DNA from: Kiritimatiellales bacterium
GTDB lineage: Bacteria; Verrucomicrobiota; Kiritimatiellia; Kiritimatiellales; Tichowtungiaceae
Reading direction: 5' to 3'
Length of the DNA stretch: 64,000 nt
NCBI GenBank assembly: GCA_041656295.1
Contig: JBBADV010000004.1
Location: 117,001 to 181,000, forward strand
Made by a program: the position numbers and the translations under genes. Under the pieces are notes generated by a model, which saw only the letters and a list, made by a program, of their open reading frames with translations, had not been told where the DNA came from and did no database searches. Within the stretch, counting starts at the first letter, position 1. The number at the start of each line of letters is the position of its first letter. Shown one piece after another: positions 44,196 through 52,995 of the stretch.

Positions 44196-44285
44196 ATCGC
44201 AACTGAACAGATACGTAAACGTGCCATCGCTGCATGCCTGAAGCATCAGGGCACATTGCGGCGCATCAATCGTGAATTGCTCTAG
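44190..44285 (+). mobile_element. Possible transposase N-terminal fragment
   Basis: Thirty-one codons: MGIATEQIRKRAIAACLKHQ, then GTLRRINRELL and a stop. The pattern (EQIRKRAI-x-A-x5-GT) resembles the helix-turn-helix start of IS630-type and related transposases. It abuts the point where the URO-D remnant loses its N-terminus. Too short to be certain. Confidence 0.35.
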
Positions 44286-44379
44286 AAAAATAAATATTCT
44301 CTGCGGCGGGACGGTAAACAATTGACATTCGTAAACAATCGGTTACTTTCTTTAAGAAAACTGATAAAGGATGTTTTTG

Positions 44380-44823
44380 ATGAAGCTTGGCCAAATTTAC
44401 GATAAGACCGGACAGATCGTACTGGTTTTACAAAATGAAAGCGCCAAATTACTCTGTTGTTCAGGTGACTCGCTATTGATGAATTTACCTGCAATTAAAT
44501 TCATAGACGGGAAAAGTTTTGATACGTTTGCATTGCCGAATCAATTTCTAATGTCGGTGAATGAAGTTGGCGATCCTAATAATTTGAGTGTCCGGATGAT
44601 TCTGGATGGTGACGTCGTGCCGGAGGCGAGCACGAAAATAATGATTCATACCGTGCCGAAACGGGGTGGTTTTTTGTTTCAGAGATCGACGTTGCTTGCT
44701 GGAACAATTGTGCTAATGAGAACATCGAAAAGTGTAGATCGGCTCCGAAGTTTAAGAAATTTTTTGCATTCAGCCAACATGGTGATTTCTGAAAAGGAAG
44801 GCAATGTCTACGTCGGTTCTTAA
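44380..44823 (+). pseudogene. Fumarylacetoacetate hydrolase-family gene with internal deletion
   Basis: A 147-codon frame from ATG 44380 (AAAGGA just upstream). The first 30 residues (MKLGQIYDKTGQIVLVLQNE) look like an FAH N-terminus. It jumps at GKSFDTFALPNQFLMSVNEV GDPNN to the catalytic half, so about 100 residues, including the metal-binding Glu pair, are missing. Later family positions are changed, as TGTP-x-GVG reads MRTSKSVDR. Family members include 2,4-diketo-3-deoxy-L-fuconate hydrolase of fucose/rhamnose breakdown, but the specific ancestor is unknown. The frame overlaps the following oxidoreductase start by 20 bp, so translation through it may still feed that gene. Confidence 0.68.
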
Positions 44824-45889
44824 AGGCGCTGTGATCGGCCTGCAGCATCTTCATCCGCGCGGCTATATGCCGTTGTTTTGCAGTAACGCCGCCGTTGAAA
44901 TTACTTGCGCATATGATCCCGACGCAAATATGCTTCAGCAGTTTTGCCGCGATTTTAGATTAACCGGATATACTGATATTGATAAACTGCTGGATCAACA
45001 GTCTCCGGATTTCGCGGCCCTGTTTCTTCCTCATTCGGAGTGCGCTGCTGTTGCTGTAAAATGCGCTGAACGCGGTATTCATCTGATGATTGAAAAGCCG
45101 ATTTCCAATTCATTGACTGGTGCGATGCAAATTGCCGACGTGGTTAAAAAATCTGGAGTAAAAATGACAACTGGTTACTGCTGGCGGTATCACCCGGCAG
45201 TTGTTGCGATGAAAGAAATTTTTTCCGGCGGCGGCATTGGAAAACTGGTTTCAATTGAGATGCGATTAGCTGCCGGACGGATCGAGCGCTACATTACCGG
45301 CCATTCGGAATGGATGCTGCAAAAAGAAAAATCCGGCGGCGGTCCGATAATGAATCTCGGTGTTCACTGGCTGGATACGGCGGCGTTTATTACCGGCGAC
45401 AGTATCGCTGAAGTATGCGCACAGAATCTTTTTACATCGTCAGAATATGATATCGAAGAAAGTTCGCTGGTGCTGATGAATTTTGATTCCGGCGCGTCCG
45501 GTGTGCTTTCCACCAGCTACATTGTTCCGGATTCATTTCCCGGCGGAAGGGATTTGTATATCGGGTTGCGCGGAACGAAAGGCGTGATGAGTTTCAGTCC
45601 CCGTTATGCCGGCGAACAAGGCGGCGGGGCGCATACGGATGTGCTTGAGCTGTACAGCAGTTCCAACGATATGAACGGTGTATCGGCGCAGCAATTTTCT
45701 TTTCAACTGGATGCGGTTGACGGTTATTCCGGTGTTCTCGGCAAAGCATATGTCGAAAATTTCACTACGGCGATCCAGCAGGGTGCAATGCCGGAAATAG
45801 GGGCGGATGATGCGGTCGCAGTGCTTCAGGTGGTGGATGCTATTTATAAATCAGCAGAGAAAAAACAATGGGAAAAGGTAAAACGGTGA
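44804..45889 (+). CDS. Gfo/Idh/MocA-family oxidoreductase
   Basis: A 361-residue protein, start at ATG 44804 behind AAAAGGAAGG. Rossmann fold GAVIGLQHLHPRGY, an atypical loop where GxGxxG is expected; catalytic-loop Lys in MIEKPIS; sheet domain with GGGPIMNLGVHWLDTAAF, the usual substrate-site Asp/His region. First gene of a tightly packed plus-strand operon running to 51534. Substrate unknown. Confidence 0.85.
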   Translation: MSTSVLKGAVIGLQHLHPRGYMPLFCSNAAVEITCAYDPDANMLQQFCRDFRLTGYTDIDKLLDQQSPDFAALFLPHSECAAVAVKCAERGIHLMIEKPISNSLTGAMQIADVVKKSGVKMTTGYCWRYHPAVVAMKEIFSGGGIGKLVSIEMRLAAGRIERYITGHSEWMLQKEKSGGGPIMNLGVHWLDTAAFITGDSIAEVCAQNLFTSSEYDIEESSLVLMNFDSGASGVLSTSYIVPDSFPGGRDLYIGLRGTKGVMSFSPRYAGEQGGGAHTDVLELYSSSNDMNGVSAQQFSFQLDAVDGYSGVLGKAYVENFTTAIQQGAMPEIGADDAVAVLQVVDAIYKSAEKKQWEKVKR

Positions 45890-46869
45890 AAGTTATTGTA
45901 ACGGATTATATTGAACCGGACATGGCGTGGGAAGCGGAGCAGCTGAAAGCGCAGGGCATTGAGTTTGAAGCGCATCAGTTAAAATTCCTGCCGGAAGATG
46001 AGGTGCTGGAAAAAGTGCGCGATGCCGATGTGATCGTAGTGAACATGGTGAAGTTTCCGGAATCACTAATCTCACGCTTGGAAAACTGCAAACTGATTAT
46101 CCGGCACGGCATCGGCTATGACAATGTGGACGTGGACGCGTGCACGAAGTACGGCATCCAGTTTGCGTACCAGCCGGACTACTGCCAGATTGATGTGGCG
46201 GAACATGCGATTTCGCTGATCTTTGCCTGCGCGCGCAAAGTATGCCGCAGCCGCAAAACGCTGGATGAATCCAGCCAGTCGGGACAGTGGGATTTCACCG
46301 GCCTGTTTCCGATTTACCGGATGGAAGGCAAAACGCTGGGCGTGCTCGGAGTTGGTCGCATCGGTTCGCATGTGGTGCGTAAAATGCAGAGTTTTGGATT
46401 CCGCATTATCGGTCACGATCCATATCTGTCTGAAAAACGCCGCGCGGCAATTCAGGGAATCGAGTGGGTGGATAAAGAAGCGCTTTTCAAAGAAGCGGAT
46501 TTGATCACGGTGCATACGCCGCTTAGGGAGGATACGCGTTATATTGTAAATGCCGAAACACTGGCGCTGATGAAACCGACAGCATGTCTGGTGAATACCT
46601 CGCGCGGCGGCATGGTGGATTCGCTGGCGTTAGCAGAAGCGTTGAGCGCCGGAAAAATCGCCTGCGCGGCAATTGATGTTTATGAAGTGGAGCCGCCGGC
46701 GCCGGAATTTGAACTGTTTAAACTGGATAATATTATTTTAACGCCGCACATCGGCTGGGCGTCGGAAGAAGCTGGCTGGGAAATCAGAGAAAGTATTCTG
46801 GACGACATTCTGGCCGGCTGTGCCGGACGGGATGCTCGCTGCGTGGTAAATGAAATACGGAGAAGCTAA
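45868..46869 (+). CDS. D-2-hydroxyacid dehydrogenase
   Basis: A 333-residue protein of the D-isomer specific 2-hydroxyacid dehydrogenase family. NAD motif LGVLGVGRIGSHVVRKM (near residue 153); catalytic Arg in NTSRGGMVD; Glu in YEVEPP; His in LTPHIGWAS. It oxidises a 2-hydroxyacid to a 2-ketoacid or the reverse; the family includes phosphoglycerate, glyoxylate and hydroxypyruvate enzymes. Overlaps the previous gene by 22 bp, so it is translationally coupled. A GTG 18 bases downstream is an alternative start. Confidence 0.88.
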   Translation: MGKGKTVKVIVTDYIEPDMAWEAEQLKAQGIEFEAHQLKFLPEDEVLEKVRDADVIVVNMVKFPESLISRLENCKLIIRHGIGYDNVDVDACTKYGIQFAYQPDYCQIDVAEHAISLIFACARKVCRSRKTLDESSQSGQWDFTGLFPIYRMEGKTLGVLGVGRIGSHVVRKMQSFGFRIIGHDPYLSEKRRAAIQGIEWVDKEALFKEADLITVHTPLREDTRYIVNAETLALMKPTACLVNTSRGGMVDSLALAEALSAGKIACAAIDVYEVEPPAPEFELFKLDNIILTPHIGWASEEAGWEIRESILDDILAGCAGRDARCVVNEIRRS

Positions 46870-46870
46870 A

Positions 46871-48193
46871 ATGGCACACATAAAAATTAAAACAGAAATT
46901 CCGGGACCGAAGAGTTCCGCCCTGCTGGAAAAATGGCATCAGTATGAAGCGGATGTGGTTGGATATCAGGCGCCCGTGGTGTGGGAATCCGGCAAAGGCT
47001 GTCTGGTTCATGATGTGGACGGCAACGTGTTCATCGACTGGACATCGGGCGTGCTGGTAACCAATGTCGGGCACTGCCATCCGCATCTGGTCAAGGCAAC
47101 CAAACGCGCCAGCGAAGATTTATTGAACAACTATGAGTGTGCCAACACCTACCGGATTGAAGCGGCGGAACGCTTAGTGAAAGCACTGCCGGCACATCTG
47201 GATAAATGCTTTTTCCTTTCTACCGGCTCGGAAGCGGTGGAAGGCTCATTGCGTTTAATGAAACGCTACACCGGCAAACATGAAATCCTCAGTTTCGGCG
47301 GGGGGTTTCATGGGCGCACGCCCGGCGCGGCGGCGGTGGGCGGACTTGCCGGACCGAAAAAGAAATACGGACCGGTCGTGCCCGGCGTGATCCGTGCGCT
47401 CTATCCGAATCCGTATCGCGATCCGTGCAGCTTCTGCGACGGTGATCCGGAGTTTACAAAATATTTTGAATATCTGGAGTATGTGATTGCGACCAGCTCC
47501 ACCGGCTCACTCGCCGGCGTGATTGTTGAGCCGTATCAGGGCGCCGGCGGTTTTGTATTCGCACCGCCGGGCTGGCTGAAAAAACTGCATGAATGGGCGC
47601 GTAGCAAAGAACTGCTGTTTACGCTCGACGAAGTGCAGGGTTCGTACGGCCGCACCGGAAAAATGTGGGCGATGGAACACGAAGACGTTCAGCCGGATAT
47701 TATCACGCTGGGCAAAGGCATCGGCAGCGGTATTACGGTGTCGGCGATTGCATCCACCACCGAAATTTTCGGCTGTCTCGCCAAGGGCGAAATGAGCAGC
47801 ACCTACGGCGGGAATCCGGTTTCCAGCACAGCGGTCACTGCGGTACTGGATATTTTCGAAAAAGAAAATCTGGTCGAAAATTCCAAAGTCATGGGCGAAT
47901 ACATGAAAGGCAGGCTGCAGGAAATGGCAGCGAGCTGTCCGTATCTCGGCGACGTGCGCGGTATGGGTCTCGTGATGGGACTGGAATTTGTGCGCGATAA
48001 ACGGACGAAAGAACCGGCGCCGGAATTAATTAAAACGGTGATTGATGAATGCGGACGGCGCGGGCTGCTGGTCGGTTCTGTCGGCATGTACGGCAATGTG
48101 CTGCGCGTTGCGCCGCCGCTGGTGATTACCCGCGAACTGGCGGACGAAAGTCTGGCGGTGATGAGTGAAGTACTGAAAGGTTTGAAGCTGTAA
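46871..48193 (+). CDS. Class III PLP-dependent aminotransferase
   Basis: A 440-residue protein, started at ATG 46871 right after the previous stop (46869) with GGAGAAG ahead; an ATG at 46850 lies within the previous gene. Features: LSTGSEAVEGSLRL, SFGGGFHGRTPGAAAVGG, LLFTLDEVQGSYGRTGKMWA and the PLP Lys in ITLGKGIGSG near residue 282. Resembles 4-aminobutyrate or acetylornithine-type aminotransferases acting on an amino group distant from the carboxyl. A CSFCDGDPEF insertion near 180 is unusual. Followed 2 bases later by the M20 gene. Confidence 0.9.
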   Translation: MAHIKIKTEIPGPKSSALLEKWHQYEADVVGYQAPVVWESGKGCLVHDVDGNVFIDWTSGVLVTNVGHCHPHLVKATKRASEDLLNNYECANTYRIEAAERLVKALPAHLDKCFFLSTGSEAVEGSLRLMKRYTGKHEILSFGGGFHGRTPGAAAVGGLAGPKKKYGPVVPGVIRALYPNPYRDPCSFCDGDPEFTKYFEYLEYVIATSSTGSLAGVIVEPYQGAGGFVFAPPGWLKKLHEWARSKELLFTLDEVQGSYGRTGKMWAMEHEDVQPDIITLGKGIGSGITVSAIASTTEIFGCLAKGEMSSTYGGNPVSSTAVTAVLDIFEKENLVENSKVMGEYMKGRLQEMAASCPYLGDVRGMGLVMGLEFVRDKRTKEPAPELIKTVIDECGRRGLLVGSVGMYGNVLRVAPPLVITRELADESLAVMSEVLKGLKL

Positions 48194-48195
48194 TT

Positions 48196-49398
48196 ATGAA
48201 AAACTCCTCATCCGCTTACGATCGCACTGTGGAATTTCTTTCCGGACTTGTTCAGATTCCCTCGGTTTCCGGGCAGGAAGCCGAAGCAATGGAATGGCTG
48301 GCGGAACAGTTCAGCCGGTTTAATGTCACGGTGGAAAAAATTCCCATGTCCAATGCATTGAAATCCGATCCGGACTACAGCAGTCCGGTACCGGATATCT
48401 CCTACGATGGACGTTATAATCTGCGCGTTGTGTGCAAAGGGCGAAATTCGCACCGTGCATTGGCGTTCAACGCGCATGTGGATGTTGTGCCGCCGTCTGA
48501 AGGCATGGACGATCCGTGGTCGGGAAAAATTGAGGATGGAATTTTATACGGGCGCGGCGCGTGCGATACCAAGGGTCCGCTTTCCACAATTTTCTGTCTG
48601 CTGACCATGCTTCAGGAACAGAATAAAACTCCGGAGTGCGATTTGATTTTTCATCTGGTGGTGGAAGAAGAAAACGGCGGAAACGGTTCGCTGGCCATGG
48701 TTCGTCACGGTGAAAAGGCGGACGGATGTATCGTGCTCGAACCCACCGAAGGGAAAATTCTCACCTCAATCCGCGGCGCCGTCTGGTTTAATATTGAGTT
48801 TACCGGCGTGGCCGGACACAGCGGACAGGCCGGTAAAACCCGCAGCGCACTGTTAACGGCGTGTGATGCTATCAGCGCGCTAACAGACTATCACCGGAAT
48901 CTGCTGGCGGCATCGAAAGGCATTCCGCTGTTTGATGATTATGAAAATCCGATGCCGATTACGTTCGGCAAACTGATCGCCGGCAACTGGCCGGCGGCCG
49001 CGCCGAACCGCGCAACGCTCGAAGGTGTATTAGGATTGCTGCCGAACAAAACCAAAGAAGAAATCTGTGCTGAAATGGAAGCGGCGCTTCTCGGCACCGG
49101 CCTGGGTCCGGACGATTTTAAACTGACGTTTACCTACCAGCACGATTGCAGCGTCACCGATCCCGCCGGCGAGCTGCCGCAGCTGCTGCTGGCAAGCTGC
49201 CGGCAGCACGGCTTCGATTCTAAAATTGATGCGATGCCGGCGAGCTGCGATGCGTGGCTGTATAACAACATATTAAAGATTCCGACGGTTGTCTTCGGGC
49301 CGGGATCACTGTCCGTTGCGCATTCAAAAAATGAGCATATTCAGTTAAAGGAAATTGAACAGGCCGCCGCTGCCATTTTCGACATGGTGGTCAATTAA
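48196..49398 (+). CDS. M20-family metallohydrolase (ArgE/DapE-like)
   Basis: A 400-residue protein. Metal ligands visible: NAHVDVVPP (His/Asp), GRGACDTKGPL (bridging Asp), VVEEENGGNGSL (Glu pair) and HSKNEHIQ near the C-terminus. A dimerisation domain lies between. It hydrolyses an amide such as an N-acyl amino acid or a dipeptide. It starts 2 bases after the aminotransferase stop. A decayed relative lies at 52658. With the aminotransferase it suggests removal of an N-acyl group followed by transamination. Confidence 0.88.
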   Translation: MKNSSSAYDRTVEFLSGLVQIPSVSGQEAEAMEWLAEQFSRFNVTVEKIPMSNALKSDPDYSSPVPDISYDGRYNLRVVCKGRNSHRALAFNAHVDVVPPSEGMDDPWSGKIEDGILYGRGACDTKGPLSTIFCLLTMLQEQNKTPECDLIFHLVVEEENGGNGSLAMVRHGEKADGCIVLEPTEGKILTSIRGAVWFNIEFTGVAGHSGQAGKTRSALLTACDAISALTDYHRNLLAASKGIPLFDDYENPMPITFGKLIAGNWPAAAPNRATLEGVLGLLPNKTKEEICAEMEAALLGTGLGPDDFKLTFTYQHDCSVTDPAGELPQLLLASCRQHGFDSKIDAMPASCDAWLYNNILKIPTVVFGPGSLSVAHSKNEHIQLKEIEQAAAAIFDMVVN

Positions 49399-49408
49399 AA
49401 GGAGCGTT

Positions 49409-50443
49409 ATGAAAGCACTCGTAAAAATCGCCAAAGGCATCGGCAATATTGAACTGCGCGAGGTCGACGCACCGCGTCCACAGGACAATGAAGTATTAAT
49501 CAAAATTGAAGCTTGCGGAATTTGCGGCACAGACATTCATGTGAAGCATGATAATTTTCCGTATTGGCCGCCGGTGATTCTCGGCCACGAATTTACCGGT
49601 ACGGTGGTAGAAACCGGCAAAGACTGCCGCGTGTTTAAAACCGGCGACCGCGTCGTCGCCGAACCGCACACCAAAGCCTGCGGACACTGCTATTTATGCC
49701 GCACCGGCAACATACAAATCTGTCCGGACAAACGCAGTCCCGGCTGGGGCATCGACGGCGGCATGACGGAATACATCTGCTATCCCGAAAAACTGTTGCA
49801 CCGCATTCCGGAACACATGACATGGGATCAGGCAGTAATGATTGAACCGGTAGCTAACGTCGTAACAGATTTGCTGGAGCGCACGCGCGTGGACGCCGGC
49901 GATCTGGTGGTTGTTCAAGGCCCCGGCGCTATCGGATTGCTCGCCGCTATGGTTGCACAAGCCGTCTGTGCGCGCGATGTCGTCATTCTTGGAACACCGG
50001 CGGATGCCGGCACCCGTTTTAAAAAAGCGGCGGAACTTGGATTTAAACATCTGGTGAACATTGCTGAAACCGATCCGGTGGATTATGTGATGCAGCTTTC
50101 CGGCGGCAAAGGCGCCGATATCGTCGTCGAGTGCAGCGGCGCGCCGAGAGCGATCCCGCTGATCCCGGATCTGTTACGCAAGCAGGGACGGGTTTGCGTG
50201 ATTGGTTTAACCGGCGGACGGCAGGTTGAGCTGGCGTGGGATAAATTCGCATTCAAGGCGCTGACGGTCGTCTTTAATATGTCCACATTTTATACATCGT
50301 GGGATAAGTCGATTGATCTGGTTGCGTCGGGAAGAGTCCGCGCGGAAGAGCTGATCACACACAAGGTAAAACTGGCCGATTGGGAAGGCGCATTCGCTGC
50401 TGTGGAAAATCTTGAGGCGATCAAAGCAGTGCTGACTCCATGA
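49409..50443 (+). CDS. Zinc-dependent alcohol/polyol dehydrogenase (MDR family)
   Basis: A 344-residue protein starting at ATG 49409 behind AAAAGGAG, 10 bases after the M20 stop. Catalytic zinc region ACGICGTDIHVKHD and GHEFTG; structural zinc cysteines ACGHCYLCRTGNIQIC; nucleotide fold VVVQGPGAIGLLAAM. Like L-threonine 3-dehydrogenase, sorbitol dehydrogenase and L-iditol/galactitol dehydrogenases. Substrate within this operon unknown. Confidence 0.9.
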   Translation: MKALVKIAKGIGNIELREVDAPRPQDNEVLIKIEACGICGTDIHVKHDNFPYWPPVILGHEFTGTVVETGKDCRVFKTGDRVVAEPHTKACGHCYLCRTGNIQICPDKRSPGWGIDGGMTEYICYPEKLLHRIPEHMTWDQAVMIEPVANVVTDLLERTRVDAGDLVVVQGPGAIGLLAAMVAQAVCARDVVILGTPADAGTRFKKAAELGFKHLVNIAETDPVDYVMQLSGGKGADIVVECSGAPRAIPLIPDLLRKQGRVCVIGLTGGRQVELAWDKFAFKALTVVFNMSTFYTSWDKSIDLVASGRVRAEELITHKVKLADWEGAFAAVENLEAIKAVLTP

Positions 50444-50463
50444 TATTATTGTGAGGAAATAAG

Positions 50464-51534
50464 ATGAAAAAAACAGTAGGGTTTGGAGTTGTCGGTGCCG
50501 GTTTAATTGCACCGTTTCATTTGAATGCGGTTAAAGATTCTGCTGGCGGAAAAGCCGTTGGTATTTTTGATATTGACCTTGATCGCGCCAGAAAAATTGC
50601 GGAGCAGTTCGGCATCAAGGCCTACCGTTCTCTGGTGGAAATGCTGGTAGATGATAAAATTCAGGTAGTTTGTGTGGCAACACCGAATCATCTACATCAC
50701 GATATCGTTATTGCCGCTGCCGAAGCCGGAAAACATGTGTTAACGGAAAAACCGCCGGCAATGAGTCTGGCGGAAACTGACGAAATGATTGCCGCGTGTG
50801 AAAAGGCGGGAGTGAAATTCGGGTGTTTTGTTCAGTGCCGGATTCGCAAAGCGATCAAAGCGATGAAATTCGCGGTGGAAAAGGAACGGTTCGGCAAACT
50901 GTTACGTGCTGATGCCTATATGAAATGGTACCGGCCGCCGGAATATTACACCGCTTCCGGCTGGCGCGGAAAACAGGAATCCGGCAGTGGTGTCACTGTG
51001 GCGCAGGGTTTTCATTATATCGATTTGTTACAACATCTCGCCGGTCCGGCAATTCAACTGGAAGCGAAAATGAACAATCTGAATCATCCTGATATTTCTC
51101 TTGAAGATGATGCGATTGCTTTTGTGAATTATGCCAATGGTGCACAGGGCGTTATTCAACTTTCTACTGCACTGTGGCCGGGGACAGATATCCGGATTGA
51201 ACTGAATGGCACAGATGGCACTGCCATCATGTCCGGCGAAGTAATGCAATGCTGGAAGTTTAAAGAGGAACAGCCGGAAGATGTCGATATTCGCAAAATC
51301 GGGAATGCCGCTCAGGCGACTGGAGCCGGCGGTGCGGCTGATTTCGGGCATGTCGATCACACCGTGGTGGTTCAGGATATGATTAATTGTATCGATACCG
51401 CCAAAGATGTAGTCATTCCGGTAAAATCAGTGCGCCCGACTCTGGAAATTGTTTTAGCGATGTATCAGTCCGCTTACCGGAAAGCGTCAGTGCAGTGGCC
51501 GATTTTTGATGATCCAGAGGTTTGGAAAAATTAA
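50464..51534 (+). CDS. Gfo/Idh/MocA-family oxidoreductase
   Basis: A 356-residue protein with a proper GVVGAGLIAPFH Rossmann motif, a catalytic-loop Lys in TEKPPAMS and the sheet domain GSGVTVAQGFHYIDLLQHL. It is closer to mainstream sugar dehydrogenases than the first gene of this operon. Last gene of the six-gene plus-strand unit; its stop lies 3 bases before the end of a converging gene, with no terminator visible between them. Confidence 0.88.
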   Translation: MKKTVGFGVVGAGLIAPFHLNAVKDSAGGKAVGIFDIDLDRARKIAEQFGIKAYRSLVEMLVDDKIQVVCVATPNHLHHDIVIAAAEAGKHVLTEKPPAMSLAETDEMIAACEKAGVKFGCFVQCRIRKAIKAMKFAVEKERFGKLLRADAYMKWYRPPEYYTASGWRGKQESGSGVTVAQGFHYIDLLQHLAGPAIQLEAKMNNLNHPDISLEDDAIAFVNYANGAQGVIQLSTALWPGTDIRIELNGTDGTAIMSGEVMQCWKFKEEQPEDVDIRKIGNAAQATGAGGAADFGHVDHTVVVQDMINCIDTAKDVVIPVKSVRPTLEIVLAMYQSAYRKASVQWPIFDDPEVWKN

Positions 51535-51537
51535 CGG

Positions 51538-52563
51538 CTAAAATTTTCCATTGCGGACCTCAAACTTAGTGGGCTTTCCGAGCGTCTCGCCGCCGTTTTT
51601 CAGCCAGTCAGCGATCCATGGAATCATTTGTTCTGAGGTCAGAGAGGGTTTCCCGAAATGATCAAACGCCTTCTGTGAATTATTCAACCAAGCTGTATCT
51701 TGTTCTACGCCGGTAAATATCGGATTGACATCAAAAAGTTTCCCAAATGTAATAGCGGTTTCCCTGATGGAGAGTATTTCTTCGCCGGTGATATTTAAAA
51801 TATCTGCCGGGCTTTTTGCTAGATTGATTGATGCAATAATATATGAAAGTGCATCGCCTTGCCAGATGCAGTTAAAGCGATTCATGCTGATATCAATTGG
51901 CTGGCGATGAAGAACTTTCTGGGCAATATCGACTAACACGCCGTAACGCATTTCTACTGAATAAGTTAACCGGATAAGTATAGTTCGTAATCCTGATTTT
52001 TCCGATGCATCGCAGAACGCTTTTTCTCTGCCCCGGCAGGACTCAGCATAGCCGCTTTCTGATGCAGTCTCTCCATCTTCGGTTGATCCGGCCGAAGTCA
52101 CCGGCACAAATGAATAAACACAGCCAGTGGATAGTGCAGCAATTCTGGAATTTTTAAATCGCTGCGTCACCAGTCCCGGCATTTCAACATTCATTTTATG
52201 TAGCAGTTCCGGTTTATCACTGGCGCCGAATTTTACTCCTGCCATAAACCAGAGATTTTCAGCATCTGGTAATTTTTCCAGTTGTACTGTATCGCTTAGA
52301 TCGCAGGTAATTGTTTGTATTCCGTTTTTCTTAAACCAGCGTTTTGAGTCAGGGGAAGAAAACCGGGACACAGCAATCACCCGATTTGATTTTCCCGCTT
52401 GTTCAAAACAGCGCTTCAGCATCAAACAGAGGTGCGGCCCCATTTTTCCAGAGGCACCCAGAACAAGAACGTCATCATCTAAATTTCCGGCGGTATCAAG
52501 CGCACATATACCCGGGCGGGAAATAAAACTATCCAGTGTATTTTTTGTAAAAGGAGTATTCAT
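51538..52563 (-). CDS. NAD-dependent epimerase/dehydratase (extended SDR) without the usual catalytic Lys
   Basis: A 341-residue protein; ATG 52563 has AAGGAG-like bases nearby, and a TTG at 52581 would extend it. Rossmann motif VLVLGASGKMGPHL. Where SDRs have YxxxK it reads GYAESCRGREKAF, with Cys at the Lys position; the family to which it appears to belong (ending LGKPTKFEVRNGKF) shares this form as far as I recall. TYSVEMRYGVLVDIAQKVL, NCIWQGDALSYI and ILNITGEEILS follow. Probably binds a nucleotide-sugar or other substrate. Converges with the plus-strand operon. Confidence 0.8.
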   Translation of the reverse strand: MNTPFTKNTLDSFISRPGICALDTAGNLDDDVLVLGASGKMGPHLCLMLKRCFEQAGKSNRVIAVSRFSSPDSKRWFKKNGIQTITCDLSDTVQLEKLPDAENLWFMAGVKFGASDKPELLHKMNVEMPGLVTQRFKNSRIAALSTGCVYSFVPVTSAGSTEDGETASESGYAESCRGREKAFCDASEKSGLRTILIRLTYSVEMRYGVLVDIAQKVLHRQPIDISMNRFNCIWQGDALSYIIASINLAKSPADILNITGEEILSIRETAITFGKLFDVNPIFTGVEQDTAWLNNSQKAFDHFGKPSLTSEQMIPWIADWLKNGGETLGKPTKFEVRNGKF

Positions 52564-52657
52564 AATCCACGTATCAATCAATAAGTAACTTAATAGTTAC
52601 GGCGCGGATTAACTGCAACACAAATTTTTGATTATTTTTCGTTTTGCATATAGCCGC

Positions 52658-52995
52658 GTGTCTGAAAAAATTATTTGCGACCTGATAAAACCACCGAGTG
52701 TAAGTCCCGAGGGTGCCCCGGGGACTGATTTAACCGATGAAATCCGCGTGGCGGAATATCTGCAATCAATGATGATGCCTTGGTGAAATTGATGGATACG
52801 CAACTGGGGCATCCTCCTGATTGCGTCGTTTAAACTACGCGCCGGCGAATTGCATTTGCACTGCCATCTAGTGCCGGTATAACCGTTCCGTCGTTTGCCG
52901 CTGAATTACGTGACGGCTACATCTACGGATATGGTGCGTGCGACACAAAACACCTCACCATCGTAATCGCGACGTTGCTGACATCAATCGCTTTA
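52658..52995 (+). pseudogene. M20-family metallohydrolase remnant
   Basis: Plus-strand pieces in different frames. VSEKIICDLIKPPSVSPEGA with TDEIRVAEYLQS (52658-52780) matches the N-terminal strand of M20 peptidases; ELHLHCHLVPV (near 52850) is the equivalent of HGH-DVVP; and VPSFAAELRDGYIYGYGACD with TK (from about 52885) is the bridging-Asp segment. Frame changes and stops separate them, and everything after is missing. It is not a direct copy of the intact M20 gene at 48196, since the sequence differs widely. Confidence 0.75.
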
